Origin: Chroococcidiopsis sp. CCMEE 29
GTDB lineage: Bacteria > Cyanobacteriota > Cyanobacteriia > Cyanobacteriales > Chroococcidiopsidaceae
Direction of reading: 5' to 3'
Length of the DNA: 64,000 bases
NCBI RefSeq assembly: GCF_023558375.1
Contig: NZ_CP083761.1
Location: 1,477,001 to 1,541,000, forward strand
The position numbers and the translations under genes were made by a program. Shown here one piece after another: positions 8,076 through 16,016 of this stretch. The notes beneath the pieces are model-generated. The model was not told the DNA's origin, did not search any database, and saw only the letters and a list, made by a program, of their open reading frames with translations. The stretch's first letter is position 1; each line of letters begins with the position of its first letter.

Positions 8076-8910
8076 TAATGAACGTGAGGCATGGATTCAG
8101 GAAATAGACGCTGCTCTCCAGAAGTGGTGTCAAGGCGATTATGTTTTGGGTGAGCAGTGGTTTATCCAACGCTTTGATCCTAAGCGACCTTTGACAGATG
8201 AATCTAAAGATGTTGCAGAAAAAGAAGTTGATCTTGCAGAATCCGAAGTCGAAGGCTTTGTTGTGGTTACGCAAACATGCGATATTGTGCGCTCTTGCGC
8301 TTCCCGTCCATTTATAGAGGTAGTGCCTCTTTTGAAAGTAAATGAGAAATATTTACACGATATTCAGCGAGGTAGACGACCACAGTTTGCTTATATTCCA
8401 AGGGCTGCGGAACATCGTCTCGTCGCTGATCTAGATCGTGTCATGACAGTAGAAAAAGCTGTCGTTGCAGAATGGGAGCGCAGAGCGGGATGCAGCAATG
8501 ATCAAGAGGTTAGAGCGCTGGGTCAAGCGCTGGCACGGAAACGGGTTCGTTTTGCTTTTCCTGATGACTTCATTGAGTTGGTTAGAAAACTTCAGGGTCG
8601 CTTGCAAGATAAGCATGACAAGGAAAGCCCTGAGGGGGAAGCACTTCGCGCCCTACGTGAGCTCAGAGTACGAGCGGCACCTTCTTGGAATGATACCGAG
8701 ATTGAACTGATGTTTTGGTTTATCCGCCATGAAGAACAAGTCCAGTTTCAGGGAACAGGATGGAACCAACAACTTGCAAAATGGCTAGCACTGATCCCTG
8801 ATTCAGGGCGCTTCAAATCTATCGAAGGGCTAGTAGTCACTTTGGAAGACATGACGGCGAAGGAGTATGTTGAGAGTGATCCACTAGATCTGGATCATCT
8901 ATCCCACTAG
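8065..8910 (+). CDS. Unknown protein, third gene of the TIGR04255 operon
   Basis: Start ATG 8065 is preferred over an upstream GTG at 8044 because AAGGAG (8051-8056) lies 8 nt before it. The 281-aa protein has a distinctive motif VVTQTCDIVRSC near residue 70 (two Cys), a hydrophobic EVVPL after it, and a helical C-terminal half. I do not recognise a catalytic domain. The overlapping three-gene arrangement means its function is probably bound to the TIGR04255 and HTH proteins. Confidence 0.7.
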   Translation: MAVDNEREAWIQEIDAALQKWCQGDYVLGEQWFIQRFDPKRPLTDESKDVAEKEVDLAESEVEGFVVVTQTCDIVRSCASRPFIEVVPLLKVNEKYLHDIQRGRRPQFAYIPRAAEHRLVADLDRVMTVEKAVVAEWERRAGCSNDQEVRALGQALARKRVRFAFPDDFIELVRKLQGRLQDKHDKESPEGEALRALRELRVRAAPSWNDTEIELMFWFIRHEEQVQFQGTGWNQQLAKWLALIPDSGRFKSIEGLVVTLEDMTAKEYVESDPLDLDHLSH

Positions 8911-9016
8911 AGCGAAGGATTCTACAGTCCCCGTACCTACAAACTTTGGGTAATGTTGTCGATTTGTGGATAGACTAAAAGTAAAGGAGCAAAATCTAGG
9001 AGTAGGCTAGTTTAGT

Positions 9017-9298
9017 ATGACGGTTTTAGTGGCGGTTCGTTGTCCTCATTGCCAAAGTAGCGAAGTAGTCCGGCATGGAAAATCAAGTAATGGTAAGCAA
9101 CGCTTCCGTTGTCTGGAGCCGGAATGTCCATATCAGACTTTTAGCTTAAATCTAGTTTATCCCGGACGGAATCGGGAAGTGAAGCAGCAAATAGTAGAAA
9201 TGACACTAACTGGGAGTGGAGTCAGAGATATTGCCAGGGTGTTACGTGTCAGCACCTCAACAGTGATGAGGGAATTAAAAAAAACTTGCTCACCTTAA
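9017..9298 (+). CDS. IS1 InsA-like protein
   Basis: A 93-aa protein with a CxxC...C zinc-ribbon-like N-terminus (VRCPHCQSSEVVRHGKSSNGKQRFRC) and a helix-turn-helix (GVRDIARVLRVSTSTVMREL). In IS1 this frame binds the inverted repeats and is joined to InsB by frameshifting. A run of eight A residues (9277-9284) lies near its end. The InsB frame is +1 relative to this one, so slippage at the A run would be needed for fusion. Confidence 0.8.
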   Translation: MTVLVAVRCPHCQSSEVVRHGKSSNGKQRFRCLEPECPYQTFSLNLVYPGRNREVKQQIVEMTLTGSGVRDIARVLRVSTSTVMRELKKTCSP

Positions 9299-9317
9299 AC
9301 CCGTCAATCAAAGGCTG

Positions 9318-9788
9318 TTGAGTCGATTGCAACCAAAGCAGGTTGAGGTAATTATTGCCAGAGTAGAAGATGATGAAGAGATTCAGGTTGATGAGTCCGA
9401 GCTAGATCAGATGTGGAGTTTTGTCAGCAAGAAGAGCAATCCGAGATGGCTTTGGCATGCAATTGACCGCAGCAGCGGTCAGGTGTTGGCATATGTATTT
9501 GGTAGGCGCAATGACGAAGCGTTTCTTCAACTTAAGAGGTTGCTTGCACCCTTTGGAATCAAAAGATTTTATACGGATGGCTGGGGAGCTTACCAAAGAC
9601 ATTTACCAGCACAGATGCATGAAGTAGGGAAAAGAAATACCCAAAGGATTGAGCGCAAACATCTCCGACTCAGAACCAGAATCAAGCGACTTGCCCGTAG
9701 GACTATCTGCTTTTCTAAATCTGAGGAGATGCACGCTCTGGTAATTGGGTTGTTCATTAACCGCTACGAGTTTGGATTATCAATCTAA
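9318..9788 (+). CDS. IS1 InsB-like DDE transposase
   Basis: The 156-aa frame shows the IS1 DDE core: WSFVSKKSNPRWLWHAID, FYTDGWGAY, and the C-terminal ERKHLRLRTRIKRLARRTICFSKS...GLFINRYEF. Translation probably enters from the InsA frame through the A8 run, because the frame is open back to 9279 and no good start codon precedes it. A fragment of a related copy is at 48920-49080. Confidence 0.8.
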   Translation: MSRLQPKQVEVIIARVEDDEEIQVDESELDQMWSFVSKKSNPRWLWHAIDRSSGQVLAYVFGRRNDEAFLQLKRLLAPFGIKRFYTDGWGAYQRHLPAQMHEVGKRNTQRIERKHLRLRTRIKRLARRTICFSKSEEMHALVIGLFINRYEFGLSI

Positions 9789-9883
9789 GGGCAAACAACA
9801 AATCGACAACATTACCGTCAATCCATTTTCAATGGTACTAAAATCCTGAATTCATCTACCTATAGTAGTGATACAATTCGCCC

Positions 9884-10606
9884 ATGACTCAGCATCGAAT
9901 TGCGGTAGCAGCTAGAAAGGGTGGCGTAGGAAAGACCACAGTTGCCTGCGGTCTTGCATCTGTCTTGGCTTCACAAGGGCAGCGGGTCTTGGTTGTAGAT
10001 TTAGATCCGCAGTCTAACGCGGCATATGTTTTGGGAGTCGATCCGACAGCACCAGGTACAGCTGAGCTATTGTCTGGAGCTTCGCCACAACCTCAAGAGG
10101 CTGCACCAAGCTTATATGTGTTACCAGGAGGACCAAACCTATCTGGTCATAATATTCAAGCTCTAGACCCAGAAGATTTGGCAGATGTAGTAGCACCATT
10201 GGCATACGATGCGCTTGTTTTCGATTGTCCTCCTGGGATTGAGCACCTAGAACGTCTTGGGGTAGTAGCAGCTGATGTAGCACTGGTTTGTACAAACGCT
10301 CACCCTCTAGCACTGGTGGGTGCTCGTCGAGTACTAAACGAACTGAAACAACGCCAGCAAAAAGGGCGCAGGGGAGCGCAGCGCTGGGCAGTAGTGCTAA
10401 CAATGATCGATCTACGGCGTTCGATGGATCAAGCATTGGACAAGCAAGTAGCTGAGTCTTACCCAACAATTAAGCGGCTCACAGTTCACCAAGACACGGC
10501 GATTTCGTGGGCTGGTGCTGAGAGAGTACCAATAATGCAATACGAACCCAACTCTAAAGGAGCAAAAGATTTACAGGCGATCGTGGAGTGGATGTTAAAT
10601 GGCTAG
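9884..10606 (+). CDS. parA: ParA-family partition ATPase
   Basis: A 240-aa protein with the deviant Walker A motif KGGVGKTT near residue 14, VLVVDLDPQSN (Walker A' / switch I), and DALVFDCPPG (Walker B). ParA proteins assemble on the nucleoid and move ParB-bound cargo. It overlaps parB by 8 bp and heads a long co-directional cluster. Short Soj-like length and the accessory context favour a plasmid or integrated element rather than the chromosomal system. Confidence 0.9.
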   Translation: MTQHRIAVAARKGGVGKTTVACGLASVLASQGQRVLVVDLDPQSNAAYVLGVDPTAPGTAELLSGASPQPQEAAPSLYVLPGGPNLSGHNIQALDPEDLADVVAPLAYDALVFDCPPGIEHLERLGVVAADVALVCTNAHPLALVGARRVLNELKQRQQKGRRGAQRWAVVLTMIDLRRSMDQALDKQVAESYPTIKRLTVHQDTAISWAGAERVPIMQYEPNSKGAKDLQAIVEWMLNG

Positions 10607-11435
10607 ACCCAGAAACCGTACTGACAGTGCTTCCCTGCTAGCTCAAGCAGCTGAGGTAGCTGATGCCATTCACGAGCAAGACCAAGCAGTAGAAGCTAAG
10701 TCCGAACGCGATCGCGCTCAACGAATCAATTTACCCCTATCCCGCATTCGTCCTAGAGCAGAAGACACTCGCCCTTTACACGAACAGCACGTCAAAGATT
10801 TGGCAGAGTCAATTGGAGCTTTGGGATTGATCGAACCGCTAGTAGTCGATATCAATGGGGTTCTACTAGCAGGCGGGCACCGGCTGGCAGCAATTCAAAT
10901 TCTTAAAGAAACTAATTTTGATCTCTACCAGTTGCAATTCCCTGATCACCTCGTACCCGTGCGAGTCATGCCCTTTGATGCTGAGGCAGAACCAGAGCGA
11001 TCGCTACAGGTGGAGTTGGCTGAGAATGAAAAGCGGGTCAACTATTCCCGCGAACAGATTGAGCGATTGGCTGAGCGGTTGCGCTCGCTAAACTATCGGG
11101 AAACGCGCGGTCGTCCCAAGGAAGGGGAGAAGGCACTAGGTCCAGCCCTGGCAGTGGCAATTGGAGTATCCGCTCGCTATGTTCGTAAAGTGTTGCGGCA
11201 ACAGCGTTCTGAGGAAACTGGAGAGGTCGAGGAAGAAATTAGGAACTCAGTTCCTAATTTTCAGAAGCTAAAGGTGCTGCGGAAAATTGAAGCGGCATTG
11301 GAAGAATTGATTAGCTTGCCCGAATCAGAGCAGCCAACACGCGCAGAGCAGAGTCTATACAAAACTGTGCCTACATTTTTGAAGAGATTGAAAGCCAGCA
11401 TTGATGAAGAGAACAAAAGGAAGCAGCAGAAGTAG
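10599..11435 (+). CDS. parB: ParB-family partition protein
   Basis: A 278-aa protein. The ParB N-terminal domain is visible as LPLSRIRPRAEDTRP, ESIGALGLIEPLVV and the CTP-binding GGHR motif (LLAGGHRLAA). A helix-turn-helix follows (LAVAIGVSARYVRKVL), then a coiled C-terminus. It should load at a parS-like site and act with the overlapping ParA. No matching parS is obvious nearby. Confidence 0.9.
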   Translation: MARPRNRTDSASLLAQAAEVADAIHEQDQAVEAKSERDRAQRINLPLSRIRPRAEDTRPLHEQHVKDLAESIGALGLIEPLVVDINGVLLAGGHRLAAIQILKETNFDLYQLQFPDHLVPVRVMPFDAEAEPERSLQVELAENEKRVNYSREQIERLAERLRSLNYRETRGRPKEGEKALGPALAVAIGVSARYVRKVLRQQRSEETGEVEEEIRNSVPNFQKLKVLRKIEAALEELISLPESEQPTRAEQSLYKTVPTFLKRLKASIDEENKRKQQK

Positions 11436-11718
11436 TGATAAATGGGCTGAAGGTTGCTATTTCATGAAGTGAGCAATGGCAGTGGTGTAAGCGTGGCTGT
11501 TGAGGCATGCGCTGCCGAACAGGGTTCTCAAAACGGGTGAACCACCGTAACAGATTGCGATTAAGGTTGCCTCCACTTTTTTATAGTCTGTTCGGTAACA
11601 ATACAGAAATTTGATGAACTTCCCAGAATAAATCAGTATTTATCCCATTATTCACTTCAAGCAAATAAGGCATTTTGAATTGATACATTCATGATTGATT
11701 CACAAAAACACGACCAGC
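11436..11718. other. Intergenic, possible structured RNA or regulatory gap
   Basis: The only long gap in the ParA-SNase cluster. CCGAACAG (11515-11522) and CTGTTCGG (11588-11595) can pair around a 65-nt interior. This is the best candidate here for a promoter, terminator or centromere. No gene is seen. Confidence 0.3.
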
Positions 11719-11991
11719 ATGAATCATTCATCTATCCATCGAGAACGGAACATTCCCCGGCGAATGGCAGTGCTGCTTTTATCTGAGGAGCGGGGGCGAA
11801 GTCCTGAGCATCCTCTCGATTCCAGCTCAATTAGCAAGTGGTGTGCCGATCTCGGATTTGAGGAGCGGCTGCGGTACTTTAGCGAAGCCCAATTCCAGCA
11901 GCTAAGGGAAATTAATCAGCACTATGCCACTGGCGGAACTCGACGCGAGCTACTTCAGAAATTAAGGGAAATCCAAAATGGTAACAATTGA
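11719..11991 (+). CDS. Small hypothetical protein in par cluster
   Basis: ATG 11719 is preferred over TTG 11695. The 90-aa product is charged and helical (RRMAVLLLSEERG, EERLRYFSEAQFQQLREI) with no named family. It overlaps the next gene by 14 bp, so the two are translationally linked. A DNA-binding or adaptor role is only a guess from size and context. Confidence 0.6.
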   Translation: MNHSSIHRERNIPRRMAVLLLSEERGRSPEHPLDSSSISKWCADLGFEERLRYFSEAQFQQLREINQHYATGGTRRELLQKLREIQNGNN

Positions 11992-12669
11992 ACAATTAAT
12001 GCAATACGGCTCTAAGCGCAAGGTAGAGGGAATAGCCACCGAGATGGGCTATTCCAAAGGCACGGTTGAGTATCCCGACGAAGTTCTGGAGGAAGTGAAG
12101 AAGCGTTGCAATGGCGGCAAGAAGCGTTCAGTTAGCGCCAAAGCCCAAGAAGCAGCGGAGCAGCAAACCGCTAACACTGCCGAACAAGACCTTCAAAGCA
12201 TTCAGCAAGCAGCAGAAAACCGGGCAGCAGGACTTTTGGTAGCACTCGACTCTCTCACAATGATGCACTGTGCCGCTCGAAAATTTTCTAACCCAGAATT
12301 ACAAAAGACAGTAGACGAGTCTCAAACGCGGTTAAAACAATTTCTAGGTGGAGTTGCTTTAGTATACGAGCCAGAAAGTTTTTTAGCTCAAACCCCCCTA
12401 GCCCAGATCGCAGCTGGGGAGAGTGGTTCGATGCGATCGCTCAATGGCAGCAGCAGTCTATCCAGCGCATCCGAGCTGAGCGAAGACGGCAGAGCTTCCT
12501 AACAGTCTTTTCACTCATCACTGTTTTGGCTGCCATAATTGCCCTCAACCTCAATAGCGTAAGAACCCAAACACTAAAAACAGAATCAAAGCTTAAAGCC
12601 GAGTCAAAGGAGATCGTTACCGACACTGATGCAGATCAAGCGACACCGCCGCCAACTCACGAATGGTGA
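11978..12669 (+). CDS. Helical protein with frameshifted membrane tail
   Basis: The direct frame (174 aa) ends at 12502. Residues 1-45 look like a small DNA-binding region (VEGIATEMGYSKGTVEYPDEV), then a helical body. After about 12420 the direct frame becomes Ser-rich, whereas the -1 frame reads WFDAIAQWQQQSIQRIRAER and a clear membrane segment (SFLTVFSLITVLAAIIALNL) before a stop at 12667-12669. The join is near GGGGAGAGTGG, downstream of a C6 run (12393-12398). Either a frameshift mutation or programmed frameshifting makes the membrane-anchored form. Confidence 0.5.
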
Positions 12670-13561
12670 AGAGCGCACCTATATCTATGCAGTTTCAGAT
12701 GACGGCGAAGAACGGCGATCGCTGAGGATTGTTGATAGTTCCGTTTCGCCAAAACAGTATAGAAGCCGAGAAAAATCCCGGATTGTGGCAGCACTTCAAG
12801 CCAACTCCAGCTTGCTTGTGGTTGGTGAAGCGGGCTGTGGCAAGTCAGTTTTAGGAGAAGCCGTAGCTGAGGAGTTACAGCAGATGGGTTACAAAGTAGC
12901 AATCGCCGCCCCAGCAACAGTTAAACAAAGCCTGCTCTCAATTGCGGAGGAAATAGGCGTAGACATCGAAACGATGGAAGGCAAGGCGCTGACCACTCAA
13001 GGATTGCAAGATGCGATCGCTGCCTTCCTAAAGAACAATACCGCGTTTCTCATCTTTGATAACGCCCATCGGCTCCAGGTGTCTTTGCGCTGTTGGCTGG
13101 AACAACTGCACTCACAAGGACAGCCGCTGGTACTGCTAGCAACCTTTCCCCCAGCGCGAGACATTTTCTTGAAACTGCCTCGGATTGAGCTAGACTCTCT
13201 CCCCAACAAGGCAATTCGAGAAATCATGCTGGAAACTGCCGCCGAACTAAGCATGGAAATATCACCGGCGCAGATGGCGGGACTACAGCAACGCTGTGGT
13301 GGAAATCCGATGCTAGCGCGGCGGGTGATTCGGGAAGAGTATCTGGGTCTGGATGCCACAAATCCAGACCACACTCAGTGGATCGATGGCACGCCCTTTC
13401 TGATTGCTGGGCTGATGGTTTTTACGGTGGTCAGGCTGATTGGTTTAGGTGTAAACTCCACCAGCCTGTATTTGATTGGTGGGATTCTAACTGTTGCAGT
13501 TGGAGTACTCCGGTTAATCCTGCTTAGTCTGCCGCGCAAGTCACCGAGGCTGGGGCAATGA
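12629..13561 (+). CDS. Membrane-anchored AAA+ ATPase
   Basis: A 310-aa protein. It has Walker A GEAGCGKS near residue 68, Walker B FLIFDNAH near residue 142, a sensor-like VLLATFPP, and a C-terminal winged-helix-like region. Two hydrophobic segments follow at ~255-298. This resembles AAA_22/ExeA-type ATPases tethered by a C-terminal membrane hairpin. Its stop overlaps the next start (ATGATGA). It may energise or regulate the membrane apparatus of this cluster. Confidence 0.75.
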   Translation: MQIKRHRRQLTNGEERTYIYAVSDDGEERRSLRIVDSSVSPKQYRSREKSRIVAALQANSSLLVVGEAGCGKSVLGEAVAEELQQMGYKVAIAAPATVKQSLLSIAEEIGVDIETMEGKALTTQGLQDAIAAFLKNNTAFLIFDNAHRLQVSLRCWLEQLHSQGQPLVLLATFPPARDIFLKLPRIELDSLPNKAIREIMLETAAELSMEISPAQMAGLQQRCGGNPMLARRVIREEYLGLDATNPDHTQWIDGTPFLIAGLMVFTVVRLIGLGVNSTSLYLIGGILTVAVGVLRLILLSLPRKSPRLGQ

Positions 13562-14595
13562 TGAATCTAACTCATATGACTCTCAGCGTTTGTTTAACCT
13601 CCATCGGCTTAGGAACTGCTGACCCGTCAGTACTGGGTGTGACAGCGATCGCATCTCAACTTCCCGACGTGGACACCAGCAAAAGCCTAGTGGGTCGAAT
13701 CCTATTTCCCATCAGTCACTTTTTGGAAAAGCACTATCCCCACCGGAGCATCACCCATAGCTTTCTAGCTACAGCTGTTGTCGCACTATTCTCAATTCTC
13801 ACCGTGATAGTGGGGTGGCAGTTCTGGCAGGCTCTTGTATTGGGCTACTTCTGCGGTTGGTTTGGAGACGTATTTACCAAATCAGGGGTGACTGCCTTTT
13901 ATCCCAGCTCTGCTCGGCTAGTAATTCCTGGTAATCCCCGGCTGAGGTTATCCACTGGCAGTGGCGCGGAGTACTTCATATTGATGCTGTTGGTGGTGGT
14001 TGCAATCGCCAGTATCAACATCAGTAGCTCTGGTGGAGTCCTAAAGGCATTCAACCAATTTCTAGCAATGCCTAGCGGCGCTGTAGAGCTGACCAATGAG
14101 GACATTAACCACTACCTGATTACTGCACGCATTAAAGGCAGGAATGCGCTGACCCAGGAAAGCATTGAGGGAGATTATGAAGTAGTTAAATCACTGACCC
14201 AGACTGGCTTACTAGTAAAGGATAGCCAAGGCAAGCTTTACCGAGCTGGCAATAGCCAAGAATGTCAAATAGCAACCAACTCTATCCGAATTTTTCGCGG
14301 AGCCAGAATTAGCGCGACGACGCAAGAAATCCAGTTGGAAAGTGAGGATTTAGGAATAGCGCTAAGCCAACTGCCTCAAGAACGAACTTATATTAGCGGC
14401 GTACTTACGCTAGAGGATGCTGAAGATTTGGTACTGCCGACACATCCAGACCAATTCGATTCCATTTCATCACAGCTAAGTGCAGGATTAATGATTATCC
14501 ACTTGCAATCTGCTAGCCCGCAAGAAATTACGTCACAGCTTGGCGAGTACTTTGCTACCGGAACTCTAATTGTAAGGAGCATTCATGTTCGCTAG
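13558..14595 (+). CDS. DUF457/YdjM-like membrane protein
   Basis: A 345-aa protein. The N-terminal half has several membrane segments and the family motif HYPHRSITHSFL near residue 62 with an acidic QLPDVDTS before it, as in DUF457 membrane-bound putative metal-dependent hydrolases. The C-terminal ~165 residues are soluble and unrecognised. It is sandwiched by overlaps between the AAA+ gene and the HerA-like gene, suggesting a shared membrane complex. Confidence 0.75.
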   Translation: MMNLTHMTLSVCLTSIGLGTADPSVLGVTAIASQLPDVDTSKSLVGRILFPISHFLEKHYPHRSITHSFLATAVVALFSILTVIVGWQFWQALVLGYFCGWFGDVFTKSGVTAFYPSSARLVIPGNPRLRLSTGSGAEYFILMLLVVVAIASINISSSGGVLKAFNQFLAMPSGAVELTNEDINHYLITARIKGRNALTQESIEGDYEVVKSLTQTGLLVKDSQGKLYRAGNSQECQIATNSIRIFRGARISATTQEIQLESEDLGIALSQLPQERTYISGVLTLEDAEDLVLPTHPDQFDSISSQLSAGLMIIHLQSASPQEITSQLGEYFATGTLIVRSIHVR

Positions 14596-15688
14596 AAAAG
14601 AAAAGCCTCTGCCACAAGTGGTTCTCAAACCAGTTGATAACGCGCCTCCCAAACAGATCGAGAGTAAAGGCGCTATCCATTTGGGTAGCGGCTGTTACTG
14701 GAATCCTGAGGCACTGCCCAACGGACACATCGCGGCAATTGGTGCAAGTGGCAGCGGGAAGACCCAGACATTGAAGGCGATCGCTTATGAGTTGCATCGC
14801 ACGTACTCCCAGTTACAGTTAGTCGTTATCGACTTTCACGGCGACCAGACACAGGAAGACGGCGAAACCTGTTATCCGTTGCACATGAGCAGTTCCTATG
14901 GCGTGAACCCGCTGATGGTGAACCTAGACCCAGAAGGCGGTGGTCCCAATCTCCAGGCGATCGCTGTCGCAGCTACGCTCAAGAAGAGTTTGGGACTAGG
15001 ACCGAATCAAGAAGGCTTGATGCTCGACATTCTAGGAACGTGCTACCAGCAACGCGGCATTGTTCAAACCGATCAATCGACCTGGACAACAGCACCCCCC
15101 AACTTTGCTGACGTGCAAGCCGAGATCGAGCAGCGGATACAGGATGGTTGCAAAGAAAGTGCCAAATTAAAGCTAAAACTCAACGCCACGTTCGCTTACG
15201 GCATTTTCAACCGCCCCGCTTTCCCTTTGAAGGACAGACTGATCCGAGTTGACTTATGCAAGATACCTCCAGAACTGGGAGCGATCGCCGCTGAGTCAGT
15301 AGCTAAGCAGTTGATGGACTCCCACCGACTACTGGGCGAGGTTAAGGACAAAACCCCCAGAACATACCTATTTATTGATGAGGCGAAGGAGATGTCAAAG
15401 TCTCCGGCGCTGGATCGGATTGTCGCTGATGGCAGAAAGTATGGCTTGAACCTGGTTTTGGCATCGCAGTCTGAGCGCCATTTATCAGCTGATGTCCTGG
15501 GGAATGCTGCCACCAAAATTGTTCTCCCAGTCGATCAGGTGGAAGTCAAGAAGGTTGCTGCCAAGTTTCGCTTTGCAGAGCAAAAGGTAGCTCAGCTCAC
15601 CCCATTAACTGCACTGTGTCGATTCGGCACTCATGCTGAACAAGTTTCAATTTTGCCCTACTACCAGCGAGTCCAAAGCTATGAGTAA
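14585..15688 (+). CDS. HerA/TraD-like DNA-translocase ATPase
   Basis: A 367-aa protein with Walker A GASGSGKTQ near residue 57 preceded by GHIAAIG. It has LVVIDFHGDQ, Walker B TYLFIDEAKEM near residue 260, and the sensor GLNLVLASQS. This is the pattern of the FtsK-HerA superfamily (DUF87). It lacks an own membrane anchor; the flanking AAA+ and DUF457-like proteins could supply one. It is the likely DNA pump or coupling protein of the cluster. Confidence 0.8.
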   Translation: MFARKEKPLPQVVLKPVDNAPPKQIESKGAIHLGSGCYWNPEALPNGHIAAIGASGSGKTQTLKAIAYELHRTYSQLQLVVIDFHGDQTQEDGETCYPLHMSSSYGVNPLMVNLDPEGGGPNLQAIAVAATLKKSLGLGPNQEGLMLDILGTCYQQRGIVQTDQSTWTTAPPNFADVQAEIEQRIQDGCKESAKLKLKLNATFAYGIFNRPAFPLKDRLIRVDLCKIPPELGAIAAESVAKQLMDSHRLLGEVKDKTPRTYLFIDEAKEMSKSPALDRIVADGRKYGLNLVLASQSERHLSADVLGNAATKIVLPVDQVEVKKVAAKFRFAEQKVAQLTPLTALCRFGTHAEQVSILPYYQRVQSYE

Positions 15689-16016
15689 TTTTAAGAAAGC
15701 AATCAGAGCAGCTAGAAAATTCCTTAAGCACCAATCACCAGCGTGGTTGAATGTAGAAATTAACAGAGATTTCTTTGAAAACTTCACTGCTGCGATTGCT
15801 CCCGCTCCCAATCTACTACCACCCGTCAGTGATTCTCCTTTGCGGGGACAACCCCACTGGCGGCGCATTGCTCAGGTGTATGAAATTCTGGACCGGGCAA
15901 CCAAGGATGGAATGGTGTCTTATACCGCCCTGGTTAATTATGTGCGCGAAGTTACGGGTAAAGGTTGCTCAAGGAAGCTGATCAGCAAATGGAAATTAGA
16001 GCGCGGATTTCGATAA
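15681..16016 (+). CDS. Small hypothetical protein after HerA
   Basis: ATG 15681 overlaps the HerA-like stop by 8 bp. The 111-aa protein has a C-terminal winged-helix-like segment (HWRRIAQVYEILDRATKDGMVSYTALVNYVREVTGKGCSRKLISKWKLERGF cited in part as YTALVNYVREVTG). It is basic and may bind nucleic acid. No family recognised. Confidence 0.6.
   Translation: MSNFKKAIRAARKFLKHQSPAWLNVEINRDFFENFTAAIAPAPNLLPPVSDSPLRGQPHWRRIAQVYEILDRATKDGMVSYTALVNYVREVTGKGCSRKLISKWKLERGFR

Larger units (their letters stand above)
8949..9816. mobile_element. IS1-family insertion sequence
   Basis: The boundaries are perfect 19-bp inverted repeats: GGTAATGTTGTCGATTTGT at 8949-8967 and its reverse complement at 9798-9816. 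The 868-bp interior holds two frames typical of IS1 (zinc-finger/HTH protein and DDE transposase). The flanking bases do not show an obvious target duplication, suggesting an old insertion or later change. Confidence 0.85.
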
